From: Maricaulis sp.
Lineage (GTDB): Bacteria; Pseudomonadota; Alphaproteobacteria; Caulobacterales; Maricaulaceae
Direction of reading: 5' to 3'
NCBI GenBank assembly: GCA_002692855.1
Contig: NZMJ01000119.1
Location: forward strand, 1-64,000
Length of the DNA stretch: 64,000 bases
A model generated the notes under the pieces. That model searched no databases. It was not told where the DNA came from and saw only the letters and a program-made list of their open reading frames with translations. The translations under genes and the position numbers were made by a program. Positions 45,953-57,775 of the stretch are shown in pieces; the first letter of the stretch is position 1, and every line of letters starts with the position of its first letter.

Positions 45953-47712
45953 TTGGCGGATCTGAATTTAATGCACGATCGCTACCTGCCTCGGAAGTAG
46001 CAAGCTGGTTCGTACCTCCAGAAACCCACTTTGTACCTCTGCTTTCTCGTGATCACACCGTTATGGTAGGCCCAAGGGGTAGCGGCAAAACAACATTACT
46101 GAAAATGCTGACTATTAACGCATTGGAAAACTGGGATGCACCTGAGGCTGTAGAATACATAAATAAAATACACTTTAACGCGGCTCTGGTGCCGGGAGAT
46201 AGACTATGGGGACAGCAAGTATCAGAGGCAAATGAGAAGGCATCGGGCTTAGGAGAAAAAATATTCGTAGCGCATACGGTTCGCGCTCTCCTTCGGGCCA
46301 TGAAGGACGTAACGGTGGCGTCGGAGTTATCCACAATAACGAGCACATCACACCTGCACGCAAATATGGGTGTCGAGAACGAAGGGGTGTTGGCGGACAC
46401 TTTAGCCGAAACTTATGGTCTTTCCATAAGGCTTCGTTCATTGCTGGGCTTAATATTTATATTTGATCACATTCTGGCGAATACAGAACGCCTTGAAAGT
46501 TCTAGAGTTTTTGAAACTCAAAACCTCTCGGGTCTTTTAAGTGCTACGATTTCCGCTTTTAACGAATTGGCAGGGACACCGGATCGGCAGTGGGCACTTT
46601 TGTTCGATGAGCTCGAGATCGCCCCGGAGGGGATTCAATCGCTTCTTATGTCGCTCATTCGTAGTTCAGACCAGCGAATAATCTTTAAACTAGCTCTTGC
46701 TCCTTATACACCGTATGTCAAACAATCGCGGCCAGATGCGCCGCACATAAAACACGACTACAATGTCGTTTCTCTTACTTACCCTAATAAGGAAGACTCT
46801 CGGATATTCTCTCAGCAGATTGCGGAGAAGGTTTTTTCATCGTCTGCGAATGCCGACGTGAGATTGCTTAATGTCTTTGGCAGCAGCGCATTCCGAGTCA
46901 ATTACAACAAAGGAGAAAAGCTTCCACGGGAATTTCTGTCCCTCGCTCATAAAGATGAGTCGTTTGCTGAACACATAAAAATAACGGGACTTACAAAAAG
47001 GAACCTGAAGAACGAGAATGAGCGAGCGCAGCACATTAGGAAAATATCTCCGATTGTCAAAACGCGGGATTATTATCTTTCGAGCTTCCATAATGAGACC
47101 GCAAAACGCCATAGATCGCGAAAATCTCACGATTTGTACACGGGATACCCCACCATTCTTGAGGTTGCGGATGGTAACCCACGTGCCTTGTTGACAATGC
47201 TCGTCCCCATGGCGCGAGCAGTGCGGTACGTAACAGAAATTGGTCGACCCGGTTTGGTCCCTCGGAACCTTCAGGCCGACGCCGTTAAGAGGGCGGAATT
47301 TCTTCAAGCCTCTCTTCTAAACGTTATACCCGTTGAAATCGAGGGGAATGAGAAAAAGGGGCTACTCGGGTTCATCGACGATATAGGCCGATCGCTTCAA
47401 GCGCGTCTGATCTCTGGGCCGTTTAAGCCGGACTTATACTGCAGCTTCAATGTCGACCGAGATGTTACTGACAAAGAAGAGGCGGCAATTGGTCAGGCCC
47501 TGAATGTGGGGGCCATAATCTACGTGCCGCATCGCGACGCGAGCCCCGACGGGATTCTGAAGGGAATTAGGGGCATGCGGTTTAGGCTTTCCTATTCGTT
47601 GTCGGCGCGCTTCCGGTTACCCCTCACGCTCGGAGAGCCTCTAAACCTTTCAGCGTTATTGAAAAGAGCGAGGGAGTATGATGATGAGCAGCTTACCTTT
47701 TTCGAGAAGTAG
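45949..47712 (+). CDS. ORC/CDC6-like AAA ATPase
   Basis: 587 aa. N-terminal FNARSLPASEVASWFVPPE leads into Walker A GPRGSGKTTL (41-50); Walker B is WALLFDELEIAP near residue 220; ADGNPRALL (about 407-415) is a sensor-2-type segment. This matches the ORC-CDC6-like AAA family found in bacterial accessory regions. The C-terminal 150 residues are unrecognised. It could be a DNA-sensing or nuclease-loading motor. Overlaps the next gene by 35 bases. Confidence 0.7.
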   Translation: MIGGSEFNARSLPASEVASWFVPPETHFVPLLSRDHTVMVGPRGSGKTTLLKMLTINALENWDAPEAVEYINKIHFNAALVPGDRLWGQQVSEANEKASGLGEKIFVAHTVRALLRAMKDVTVASELSTITSTSHLHANMGVENEGVLADTLAETYGLSIRLRSLLGLIFIFDHILANTERLESSRVFETQNLSGLLSATISAFNELAGTPDRQWALLFDELEIAPEGIQSLLMSLIRSSDQRIIFKLALAPYTPYVKQSRPDAPHIKHDYNVVSLTYPNKEDSRIFSQQIAEKVFSSSANADVRLLNVFGSSAFRVNYNKGEKLPREFLSLAHKDESFAEHIKITGLTKRNLKNENERAQHIRKISPIVKTRDYYLSSFHNETAKRHRSRKSHDLYTGYPTILEVADGNPRALLTMLVPMARAVRYVTEIGRPGLVPRNLQADAVKRAEFLQASLLNVIPVEIEGNEKKGLLGFIDDIGRSLQARLISGPFKPDLYCSFNVDRDVTDKEEAAIGQALNVGAIIYVPHRDASPDGILKGIRGMRFRLSYSLSARFRLPLTLGEPLNLSALLKRAREYDDEQLTFFEK

Positions 47713-48646
47713 CCTCACCCTATGCGAAGAGCGTTCCGTACTCGGAGTGGAGGGTCTCAAAGAATTTGATGTGGTTGTCTGCGCCTTAGGTTACGAGACT
47801 CGATCGCGGTACGTAGCCGAAAATATAGAGTTTGTCGCTTCGACAAAAATTGCACTTACGTTTGATCACAATTTAAGCATTTCACGGAATGAAAATGAGC
47901 GCTGTTTTGATAGTTTTGGATTTAATAAGTACACCTTACAAGACAATCAATGGAAAATGGTTTTTGAAAAAATGGCGGTTAAAACAAATGAAGAAATTAG
48001 AATTGCTGTAGACATTTCATCTATGTCAAAAGAAATGATGGCGTGTGTTTTGAGTCGTATTGGAATGGTCGCCGACAAGCGGCCCGTTAAATTATTTTCG
48101 ATCTATGCGCCAACCTCGTATTACGAGCTTCGGGAACCATATCCGATTCAACGGCAGGGTCCTGTTTCGCCGCTTCTGGGCGGGGGGTATGCAAATCCCG
48201 AAAGTCCACTTGCAGCGATAGTCGGGCTAGGTAATGAAAGAGGACTTGCCGTAGGGGCGATTCAAGCGATCGAGCCATCCCTGCTCTGGACGTATGTCGC
48301 TATCGGATTCGATGAACGGTTCGGGCATGACGTCCGAAGCGCCAATGAAAATTTGTCAGAGATTTATGACTTAACAGAATTTACTTTCAAGATAGCGGAT
48401 CCGACGCTCTTGAGACAAGAGTTGCAGTCGAGTGTAATCACGCTTCGGCAGACGCACCGTGTTATGATTATTCCAATGGGTTCAAAAATATTTAGTCAAA
48501 TGTCAATACTGACAGCGTTTTTTGGGAAGTGTCCTGAATTGACGATATGGCAATTTTCAAGTGGATCAAATGCAACCGCATCGGATAGGGTTGCCGAAGG
48601 GAGTATTGTGACGCACGTTGCAACAATTAGGAGGTCGGATTTTTAG
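47678..48646 (+). CDS. Uncharacterised island protein with two Rossmann-like lobes
   Basis: 322 aa; ATG codons at 47678, 47681 and 47684 are all possible starts. No family recognised. Two halves each show a strand followed by a conserved-looking loop: AVDISSMSKEMMACVL (111-126) and VMIIPMGSKIFSQMSILTA (262-280), reminiscent of the D-x-S/T-G-x-S/T-K or GTK loops of nucleotide-sensing Rossmann folds such as CARF. Resemblance is by eye only. Last gene of the four-gene operon; 35-base overlap with the ATPase. Confidence 0.6.
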   Translation: MMMSSLPFSRSSLTLCEERSVLGVEGLKEFDVVVCALGYETRSRYVAENIEFVASTKIALTFDHNLSISRNENERCFDSFGFNKYTLQDNQWKMVFEKMAVKTNEEIRIAVDISSMSKEMMACVLSRIGMVADKRPVKLFSIYAPTSYYELREPYPIQRQGPVSPLLGGGYANPESPLAAIVGLGNERGLAVGAIQAIEPSLLWTYVAIGFDERFGHDVRSANENLSEIYDLTEFTFKIADPTLLRQELQSSVITLRQTHRVMIIPMGSKIFSQMSILTAFFGKCPELTIWQFSSGSNATASDRVAEGSIVTHVATIRRSDF

Positions 48647-48836
48647 AGAAAGTGAACGGCAGTGGATAAAATAAATTGCGCTGCATTTTATAGATCTGTT
48701 AATTCGAGTTATTTCACTACCTCTAATCTTTTAGTCTCGTCTCGTAACCAAGCCACCTCACTCCTTCGCTCTTGGCGGCGTTTCGCAGCGCAAACCTCAC
48801 CCCATTCGTTCTGCGGACTTCGGCGGGATGAAGCCC

Positions 48837-50984
<2,148 letters not shown>

Positions 50985-51044
50985 CCGCTTGTTATAGGGA
51001 TGCCGGCGCCACGTTTCCAGTTTGTTCTCTGCGTTTCCGGCGGG

Positions 51045-51623
51045 TCATTCGGGCAGACCCTCGCGCGGCATCGCGTCCACGTTCGCCCACTGGTCGGGGT
51101 AGATCAGCCCTTCGGTGTCGTAGCCGAGGCCGTTCAGGAATTGCAGGCGCTCGGCGATGAAGGCATCGCCCGGCTGCGGCTCTCGCGACAGGATCCAGAT
51201 ATAGCGGCCTGCGGGTTCCGACACGACGGCCCAACTGTAGTCCTCGGCGACGTCCAGGATCCAGTAATCGCCATAGAACGGGCCGAAGAAGCTGACCTCC
51301 AGCTTGGCATTCGTGACCGGATTGGCGAGACGGGCATGACCCTCCGCAACGTCCATTTCACCATCGAGTGAATTCTTCCAGCACCGGTTGATGACACGCA
51401 GATCGCCATCCTCGCGATACTCGTAGAAGGCCGTCACGCCGTGGCAATCCTGTTCGAACCCGTGATCGGCGCGCGCGATCTCGAACCACAGTCCCAGATA
51501 ACGGTCGAGATCGACCTCCTGAGCGACGGGCGGAGGCGTGTCGCCGGCCAGCCGGTCGCGCGGCCCGCTGGAACACGCTGCGAGTGAAAGGCCGATGAAG
51601 GCCATCAGTATGGGAAATCTCAT
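51045..51623 (-). CDS. Outer-membrane-type lipocalin lipoprotein (Blc-like)
   Basis: 192 aa from MRFPILMAFIGLSLAAC, where LAAC is a lipobox, so Lgt would lipidate it. The lipocalin signature YLGLWFEIARADHGFEQ with the GxW turn, YEYREDGDLRVINRC, and YGDYWILDVAEDYSWAVVSE identify a bacterial lipocalin of the Blc/ApoD type. It probably binds lipid-like ligands in the envelope. The frame stays open upstream to 51683 but the lipobox fixes the start at 51623. Confidence 0.92.
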   Translation of the reverse strand: MRFPILMAFIGLSLAACSSGPRDRLAGDTPPPVAQEVDLDRYLGLWFEIARADHGFEQDCHGVTAFYEYREDGDLRVINRCWKNSLDGEMDVAEGHARLANPVTNAKLEVSFFGPFYGDYWILDVAEDYSWAVVSEPAGRYIWILSREPQPGDAFIAERLQFLNGLGYDTEGLIYPDQWANVDAMPREGLPE

Positions 51624-51774
51624 GTATGAACCTGAACCGCTTATCAGGAAAAACGCCTGCCAATCTGGCAAGTTCCGTGGCAATTGACGTGTGATTTACA
51701 CCCTTGGTTAACACGGCCTGTCGCACTTTCGTCAAAACGGCAAGTCACGGGCAGAGGCGCAAGGCGCGCAATTT

Positions 51775-52314
51775 ATGTCGGGTAGTTTTGATCGCGTGCG
51801 AGTCCTCGTTGTTGAGGACAATCCGCATATGTCGAAAATCCTGCGGGTCATGCTGCAGGGTTTCGGCGTGCGCCTGATCGAAGAATGCCGTGACGCAGAA
51901 ACCGCGATTGAATCCCTCGCAGCCTTCAATCCCGACCTGCTGGTCGTCGACTACATGCTCGGCGAAATGGACGGGCTTGAACTGACGAAATTCGTCCGAA
52001 CGCACGATTCCAGCCCGAACAAGTATCTGCCTGTCCTGATGGTCACCGGATATACGGATCGTTCCCGTGTGATCGAGGCAATCAATGCCGGCGTGAACGA
52101 GTTCCTGGCCAAGCCCGTCAGGCCGATCGATCTCTACCAGCGCCTGATCGCAATGATTGAACGCCCTCGCCGCTTCATCCGTGTCGAAGGCTATTTCGGA
52201 CCTGATCGCCGCCGGCGCCAGGACCCGCGTTTCCACGGCCCGTGGAAACGGGCCCGGGACGAACAGAATGCTGGCGATGCCGACGCCAGTTCGCGCAGCA
52301 GCGACGCAGCCTAG
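51775..52314 (+). CDS. Single-domain response regulator with arginine-rich tail
   Basis: 179 aa. A complete receiver domain: VLVVEDNPHMSKIL, Asp59 in LLVVDYMLGEMDG and Lys in NEFLAKPVRP. After it comes a tail with VEGYFGPDRRRRQDPRF and GPWKRARDE and an acidic/serine C-terminus, with no DNA-binding domain. The arginine cluster resembles those of CheY-like c-di-GMP effector (Cle) proteins, which would act on motility or attachment. Kinase partner unknown. The stop is shared with the convergent aldolase gene at a CTAG. Confidence 0.85.
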   Translation: MSGSFDRVRVLVVEDNPHMSKILRVMLQGFGVRLIEECRDAETAIESLAAFNPDLLVVDYMLGEMDGLELTKFVRTHDSSPNKYLPVLMVTGYTDRSRVIEAINAGVNEFLAKPVRPIDLYQRLIAMIERPRRFIRVEGYFGPDRRRRQDPRFHGPWKRARDEQNAGDADASSRSSDAA

Positions 52315-53333
52315 CCGGAAGCAGCCTCCAGCAAGGCCAGCACGTCGTCTTCGCGCGTAGACCAGCTCGTGACAAATCGCGCGCTGCCGTCCGGCCATTG
52401 GTAGAACCCGGCACCGCCCGCCCGCATCCGTTCTGCCACCGGTTCAGGCAGGGTGACGAATATCTCGTTGCCGTCGACCGGGTGCGCCAACCGGACGCCA
52501 TCGATCGCGGACAGCCCTTCCGACAGCCGCTTGGCCATTTCGTTGGCGTGTTCGGCCAGGTCCAGCCAGAGATTGTCGGCCAGCCAGGCGTCAAACTGGG
52601 CTGCGACATAGCGCATCTTCGCGACCATGTGCCCGGCGCGCTTCTGGCGCGCCTGCAACTCGCCATACCGATTCATGACGGACGGAAACAGGATGACCGC
52701 TTCTGCCGCCAGCGCGCCATTCTTGGTCGCCCCGAGCGACAATATGTCGGCGCCCGCCTTCCAGCTGGCCTGAGCCGGGGTCATGCCGGACCCGGCGAGC
52801 AGATTGGCGAAGCGCGCACCGTCGAAATGAATGCCCAGACCACGCGCCCGCGCCGGAGCGGTCAGGGCAGCCAGCTCGTCGGCGGAATAGGCACAGCCGG
52901 ATTCGTTGAGGTTCGATACCGAGAGCGCGCGCGGCGGCGTGGTGTGGACGAAATCTTGCGGCCAGCTGTTCAGCGTCGCTTTCAGGGCCTCGAGGTCGAT
53001 CTTGGCATGTGCGCCGGGCAGGGGGATGAGCTTGGCCCCGCCGGTGAAGAATTCCGGGGCGCCGCGTTCGTCGCGGTGGATGTGCGCCTCGTCATGACAC
53101 AGCACTGCTCCGTGCGAGGGGCACAGGATGGACAGGGCGAGCGCATTCGACGCCGTTCCCGAAACGGTGAAGAGGACTTTCAACTCCGTCTCGAACACCT
53201 GCTTCAGGTGATCCTCGACGCGCTGACAGATGGGGTCGTTGCCATAGCTGGCGGCATAGCCGCCATTGGCATGCGCCATCGCGTCGAGCAAAGCAGGATG
53301 GGCGGGTGCGGTGGTGTCGGACAGGAAGTTCAT
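52311..53333 (-). CDS. Low-specificity threonine aldolase/beta-eliminating lyase
   Basis: 340 aa PLP enzyme. NFLSDTTAPAHPALLDAM at the start, LFTVSGTASNALAL, HDEAHIHRDERGAPEFF, LSVSNLNESGCAY, GIHFDGARFANLLAG and the PLP lysine in LSLGATKNGALAAEA match bacterial L-threonine aldolases. It cleaves threonine or allothreonine to glycine and acetaldehyde; stereospecificity cannot be read here. Confidence 0.9.
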   Translation of the reverse strand: MNFLSDTTAPAHPALLDAMAHANGGYAASYGNDPICQRVEDHLKQVFETELKVLFTVSGTASNALALSILCPSHGAVLCHDEAHIHRDERGAPEFFTGGAKLIPLPGAHAKIDLEALKATLNSWPQDFVHTTPPRALSVSNLNESGCAYSADELAALTAPARARGLGIHFDGARFANLLAGSGMTPAQASWKAGADILSLGATKNGALAAEAVILFPSVMNRYGELQARQKRAGHMVAKMRYVAAQFDAWLADNLWLDLAEHANEMAKRLSEGLSAIDGVRLAHPVDGNEIFVTLPEPVAERMRAGGAGFYQWPDGSARFVTSWSTREDDVLALLEAASG

Positions 53334-53366
53334 GGAATACAGACAGACCGCGCGGACCGCTGTCCG

Positions 53367-54047
53367 TCAATCCCCGAAGGCTGGGTCGGGGCGCGAGGCG
53401 GGCAGGGCGTCGCGCATCTGGTCCGCGCTCGACAGGTTTCGCCGCGCTGCCGGGTTATCGAGTGTCGGTTCGCCGGCCAGGATCGCGCCATTGTCTCCGA
53501 ACAGAGCACGGATTTGCGCTCGCGACAGGTCGAAACCGGCCATCATGTCTTCCGCGGGCACCTCGATGCGGGCTGTGCGCCGTGCCATTTCTCCGCACAC
53601 GCCAGTGCGGGCGAACCCTTCCGGGTCACCGGGGCATTGCAGGCCTGACAAGACGGAGCGGGTGCCGGGGGATACGGCATAGATGTCGCGCTCGCCGCTC
53701 GCCGGCGTGTCGGGCGGCTGGTCGACGGCACGTGCCGAAACGGGCGCGTCAGCCGCCGATGCAGCCTGGACCGGGCGTTCGGTTTCGACGGGCCGCACCG
53801 GTTCAGGCACTCGTTCGGGCGTCAGTTCGATTTCGGGGACCGGTTCAGGCTCCGGAACCGGCTCGGGTTCAGCCTCCGGTACCGGGTCGGGGTTGACCAG
53901 CACGACCGAAACGATTCGTGGCACGTCAGGTGCGGGTGGTTGCGACTGGAACAGTGCAAGAATCACGACGCCATTGATCAAAAGGCCAATGGCGACGGAC
54001 AGGATCCGGATACGGTAAAGCAGGAATATACGCGTCAGTCCGGCCAC
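53367..54047 (-). CDS. Membrane-anchored Pro/Glu-repeat protein (TonB-like architecture)
   Basis: 226 aa, GTG start at 54047 with GAGG 5 bases upstream. A single N-terminal helix (ILSVAIGLLINGVVILALF) is followed by a rigid PEAEPEPVPEPEPVPEIEL stretch, like the periplasm-spanning part of TonB, and then a C-terminal domain with two cysteines (LQCPGDPEG and GVCGEMA) that is not TonB's. Its function is unknown; the repeat could bridge the periplasm. Confidence 0.65.
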   Translation of the reverse strand: MAGLTRIFLLYRIRILSVAIGLLINGVVILALFQSQPPAPDVPRIVSVVLVNPDPVPEAEPEPVPEPEPVPEIELTPERVPEPVRPVETERPVQAASAADAPVSARAVDQPPDTPASGERDIYAVSPGTRSVLSGLQCPGDPEGFARTGVCGEMARRTARIEVPAEDMMAGFDLSRAQIRALFGDNGAILAGEPTLDNPAARRNLSSADQMRDALPASRPDPAFGD

Positions 54048-54194
54048 GCCGCCTCACCCGATCAACTCCCCGCCGCCGCCTTCCTACAGGACACGCCGAG
54101 GCGGCGCCACCGGGATCAACCCATGGCTGATCGGCGCAAGAAAGTCAGAGTTGGTTCGGAAAGCAGGAGATGCGGCGAGGGGACGGGAAAGGGC

Positions 54195-54377
54195 CTAGTC
54201 CATCGCCGATGCGATGACGGTTTCCTCGACGGGCACATCGGCCCAGACCAGGCTTCCGCTGGCAGGCTGGCCCTTGATGAACACAAAAGCCGTTACAGCC
54301 AGAACGATCATCGCCATGACAATGCCTGTCACCGATCCCATTCCGCCTGCGCGCTTATGTGTGTTCGTCTGAGCCAT
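54195..54377 (-). CDS. Hypothetical 60-residue single-helix protein
   Basis: MAQTNTHKRAGGMGSVTGIV opens the protein, then MAMIVLAVTAFVFIKGQP forms one membrane helix, with a short periplasmic end (GSLVWADVPVEETVIASAMD). GGGGAG lies 5 bases before the ATG at 54377. Not recognised. An upstream in-frame ATG (54434) would add a non-conserved stretch without a better ribosome site. Confidence 0.55.
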   Translation of the reverse strand: MAQTNTHKRAGGMGSVTGIVMAMIVLAVTAFVFIKGQPASGSLVWADVPVEETVIASAMD

Positions 54378-54526
54378 CGTCTCCCCACAACACCTCAAGT
54401 GCGGGTGTTGTTCCTCACGTTGGACAGTACACATGGCGTGTGAAGGGCGGGTTTATGACCATGGTTGCCAATGTGTGACCGGATTGGGGCGCGCAAGACG
54501 GTTCGCCCTATTGGCGCGCGGAGTGA

Positions 54527-55777
<1,251 letters not shown>

Positions 55778-55816
55778 ATATTGGAAACATCAATAGACCG
55801 CAGAGCAAGAAGTTAT

Positions 55817-55845
55817 TTGATCTATTGGTTGGGCATCACCATATG
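55817..55845 (+). promoter_or_regulatory. Putative promoter of dps
   Basis: TTGATC, 17 bases, CATATG lies 54 bases upstream of the dps start. A partly overlapping inverted repeat CAATAGA / TCTATTG (55791-55797 and 55821-55827) could bind a regulator of the LysR/OxyR type, but the spacing does not match the OxyR consensus. Confidence 0.35.
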
Positions 55846-55898
55846 ACAGTTGAACACGAGATCAGGGCGGTATTCCCGCCCGAAGCGAGGAGACTGCG

Positions 55899-56366
55899 AT
55901 GAGCATCAAGATGGGCCTGACCCAGGAACAGCGCGAAACGATGGCCGACGCCGTATCGGCGGTCCTGGCCGACACCTACGCGCTCTATTTCAAGACGCAC
56001 GCCTACCACTGGAATGTGACGGGCCCGCGTTTCCACGACCTGCACATGTTGTTCGAGACCCAGTACAACGAATTGTGGACGGCGACCGACGACCTGGCCG
56101 AGCGCGTCCGCGCGCTGGGCGTGATGGCGCCGAAATCCTATGCCGAGATGGACAAGTTCGCGACGGTGAAGTCCGAAGCGAAGGAAGCCAAGGCCGATGG
56201 CATGCTGAACGATCTCCTGAGCGGCCACGAGACCGTCGTGGCGACGATTCGCGACGCGCTGTCCAAGGCTGGCGACAATGGAGACGAGGCGACGGCCGAC
56301 ATTCTCTCTCCGCGCCTCAGCGCGCACGAGAAGATGGCCTGGATGCTCCGCTCGACGCTGGGCTGA
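55899..56366 (+). CDS. dps: Dps/ferritin-like DNA-binding protein
   Basis: 155 aa. The Dps ferroxidase segment THAYHWNVTGPRFHDLHMLF then ETQYNELW holds the metal ligands (H34, H46, D47-region, E53). Twelve such subunits store iron and protect DNA from peroxide. The N-terminus lacks a long basic extension, so DNA binding may be weak. A GAGGAG-type ribosome site precedes the ATG and its own terminator follows. Confidence 0.94.
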   Translation: MSIKMGLTQEQRETMADAVSAVLADTYALYFKTHAYHWNVTGPRFHDLHMLFETQYNELWTATDDLAERVRALGVMAPKSYAEMDKFATVKSEAKEAKADGMLNDLLSGHETVVATIRDALSKAGDNGDEATADILSPRLSAHEKMAWMLRSTLG

Positions 56367-56407
56367 GCCAAGACTTTCACACGGCCTGACACGGCCAGAC
56401 CGAACTG

Positions 56408-56436
56408 CCCCGGATGCCAGCGCGTCCGGGGTTTTT
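56408..56436 (+). terminator. Rho-independent terminator of dps
   Basis: Stem CCCCGGA / TCCGGGG with a 10-base loop followed by TTTTT, starting 42 bases after the dps stop. Confidence 0.85.
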
Positions 56437-56463
56437 CTTGGTCTGAAGAAGAAAACGGGAGCT

Positions 56464-56574
56464 GAAAAAGATTGCGCCGGGTCCGAGGGGAGGGAACGGA
56501 CCCGGCGCAGTGTCTGCATACTCTCGGGGAGGAGTGTGTATGCAATCTCGAAGGGGAACGTGGTGCGACGCACC
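56464..56574 (-). ncRNA. Candidate structured small RNA B (CUCCC-loop type)
   Basis: Part of the 305-base gene-free gap 56367-56671. On the minus strand: hairpin GGTGCG-T-CGCACC, then TTCCCCTTCGAG, then hairpin GCATAC...GTATGC exposing CTCCTCCCC, then a 12-bp perfect stem GCGCCGGGTCCG / CGGACCCGGCGC with loop TTCCCTCCCCT, ending AATCTTTTTC. This final stem is a textbook terminator, and the loops are complementary to ribosome-binding sites, as in alphaproteobacterial ar14/CcsR small RNAs. It may alternatively be the 3' UTR of lysR. Confidence 0.4.
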
Positions 56575-56671
56575 GTGTTCGTGGTGGGTATATGCGCGAG
56601 GACGGGTGTTTGTTCCAGAGACGATCGGTCAAATCGGCCATGCGTTTTTGCTGCACTGCGTCATGACGCGT

Positions 56672-57565
56672 TCAGCTTTCCCACTCCTTGGCTTCCTTCA
56701 GCAGGAAATCGCGGAATACCGACAGGCGTGACGACCCTCTCAATTCGCCCGGATAGACGAAATAGACGTCGAAGCTTGGCCCCTCGAGATCGGGCAGAAC
56801 GCGCACCAGCGTGTCATGCCCACGCGTGACATAATCGGGCAGGCCGGCAATGCCGATCCCGGATTCCACCGCCTTCACGATGGCGTAGATCGTGTTGGCT
56901 TCCATGACGGCAGGGCGTGGCGGATCACCGGGCTTGCGTCCGATCCCGGCGGCCCATTCCAGATTTCGGATCGGCGCCATCTGCGGCGGTCCATAACGGA
57001 TGATCTGGTGGTCATCGAGCGCATCCGCGCTGCCGGGAACACCCTCGCGGTCGAGATATTCCTGGCTTGCGAACAGGTGTTGGCGCGCGGTCAGCAATTT
57101 GCGCTGGATGACATCGTTCTGGGTCGATTCCCACGGACGAATGGCGCAGTCCGCTTCAAGGCCGGCAATGTCGAACTCGTGGTCATCCAGCAGCAGGTGG
57201 ACGCGGATGTCGGGATAAGCCTCACGGAACTTGGCAATGCGCGGTGCCAGCCAGATCGCCCCCAGGGCGGTCGGTGCCGTCACGCGCAAATCACCGGACG
57301 GGTTGTCATGGCTGTCATCGACGACCGAGCGGGCCAAGGCGACCTTGGCGGCGATCTCCTTGGTGATCTCGTGCAGCAGCCGGCCGGGCTCGGTGGGGAT
57401 CAGGCCGCGCGCGTGGCGGTGGAACAGCTTCACCCCGAGCACGTCTTCCAGTGCGGCGAGCTGCCGGCTGACAGCGGATTGCGACAACAGCAGCGAGTCG
57501 GCGGCACCGGTCAGCGAACCGGCCTCCGCCGCCGCGTGAAAGGTTTTCAGCTTGTCCCAATCCAT
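56672..57565 (-). CDS. LysR-family transcriptional regulator
   Basis: 297 aa. The N-terminal helix-turn-helix (DWDKLKTFHAAAEAGSLTGA, then SQSAVSRQLAALEDVLGVKL) is followed by a periplasmic-binding-protein-like effector domain (LRVTAPTALGAIWLAPRIAK). Its MDWDKLKTFHA start is shared by a subgroup often found near trxB in alphaproteobacteria; here trxB is 3 kb away with AKR and DUF547 genes between. Effector unknown. The candidate RNA B follows it on the same strand. Confidence 0.92.
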   Translation of the reverse strand: MDWDKLKTFHAAAEAGSLTGAADSLLLSQSAVSRQLAALEDVLGVKLFHRHARGLIPTEPGRLLHEITKEIAAKVALARSVVDDSHDNPSGDLRVTAPTALGAIWLAPRIAKFREAYPDIRVHLLLDDHEFDIAGLEADCAIRPWESTQNDVIQRKLLTARQHLFASQEYLDREGVPGSADALDDHQIIRYGPPQMAPIRNLEWAAGIGRKPGDPPRPAVMEANTIYAIVKAVESGIGIAGLPDYVTRGHDTLVRVLPDLEGPSFDVYFVYPGELRGSSRLSVFRDFLLKEAKEWES

Positions 57566-57775
57566 GACGTGTTTCCTCCCGAACCCAGCTTGTTCAGAAA
57601 CCCGCCCCTCAGGTCAAGCGCGGGGCCACCGGAACCCGCCTTTCGATCAAATTTCATTTCAACCGATCACGCCTCTTGCGGAATCACGAAAGCGGGAGCA
57701 TATGCCGCGCCGCGATCAGCCATCGCGGTGCCCGCCCAGGGCTGGCACCCCCTCTATTTTCAGGACGAAAGCGCA

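Noticed and set aside
51690-51715. Second CtrA-like site upstream of the receiver gene
   Set aside because: Only one TTAAC half-site is present; the other half is TTAC at an 8-base spacing.
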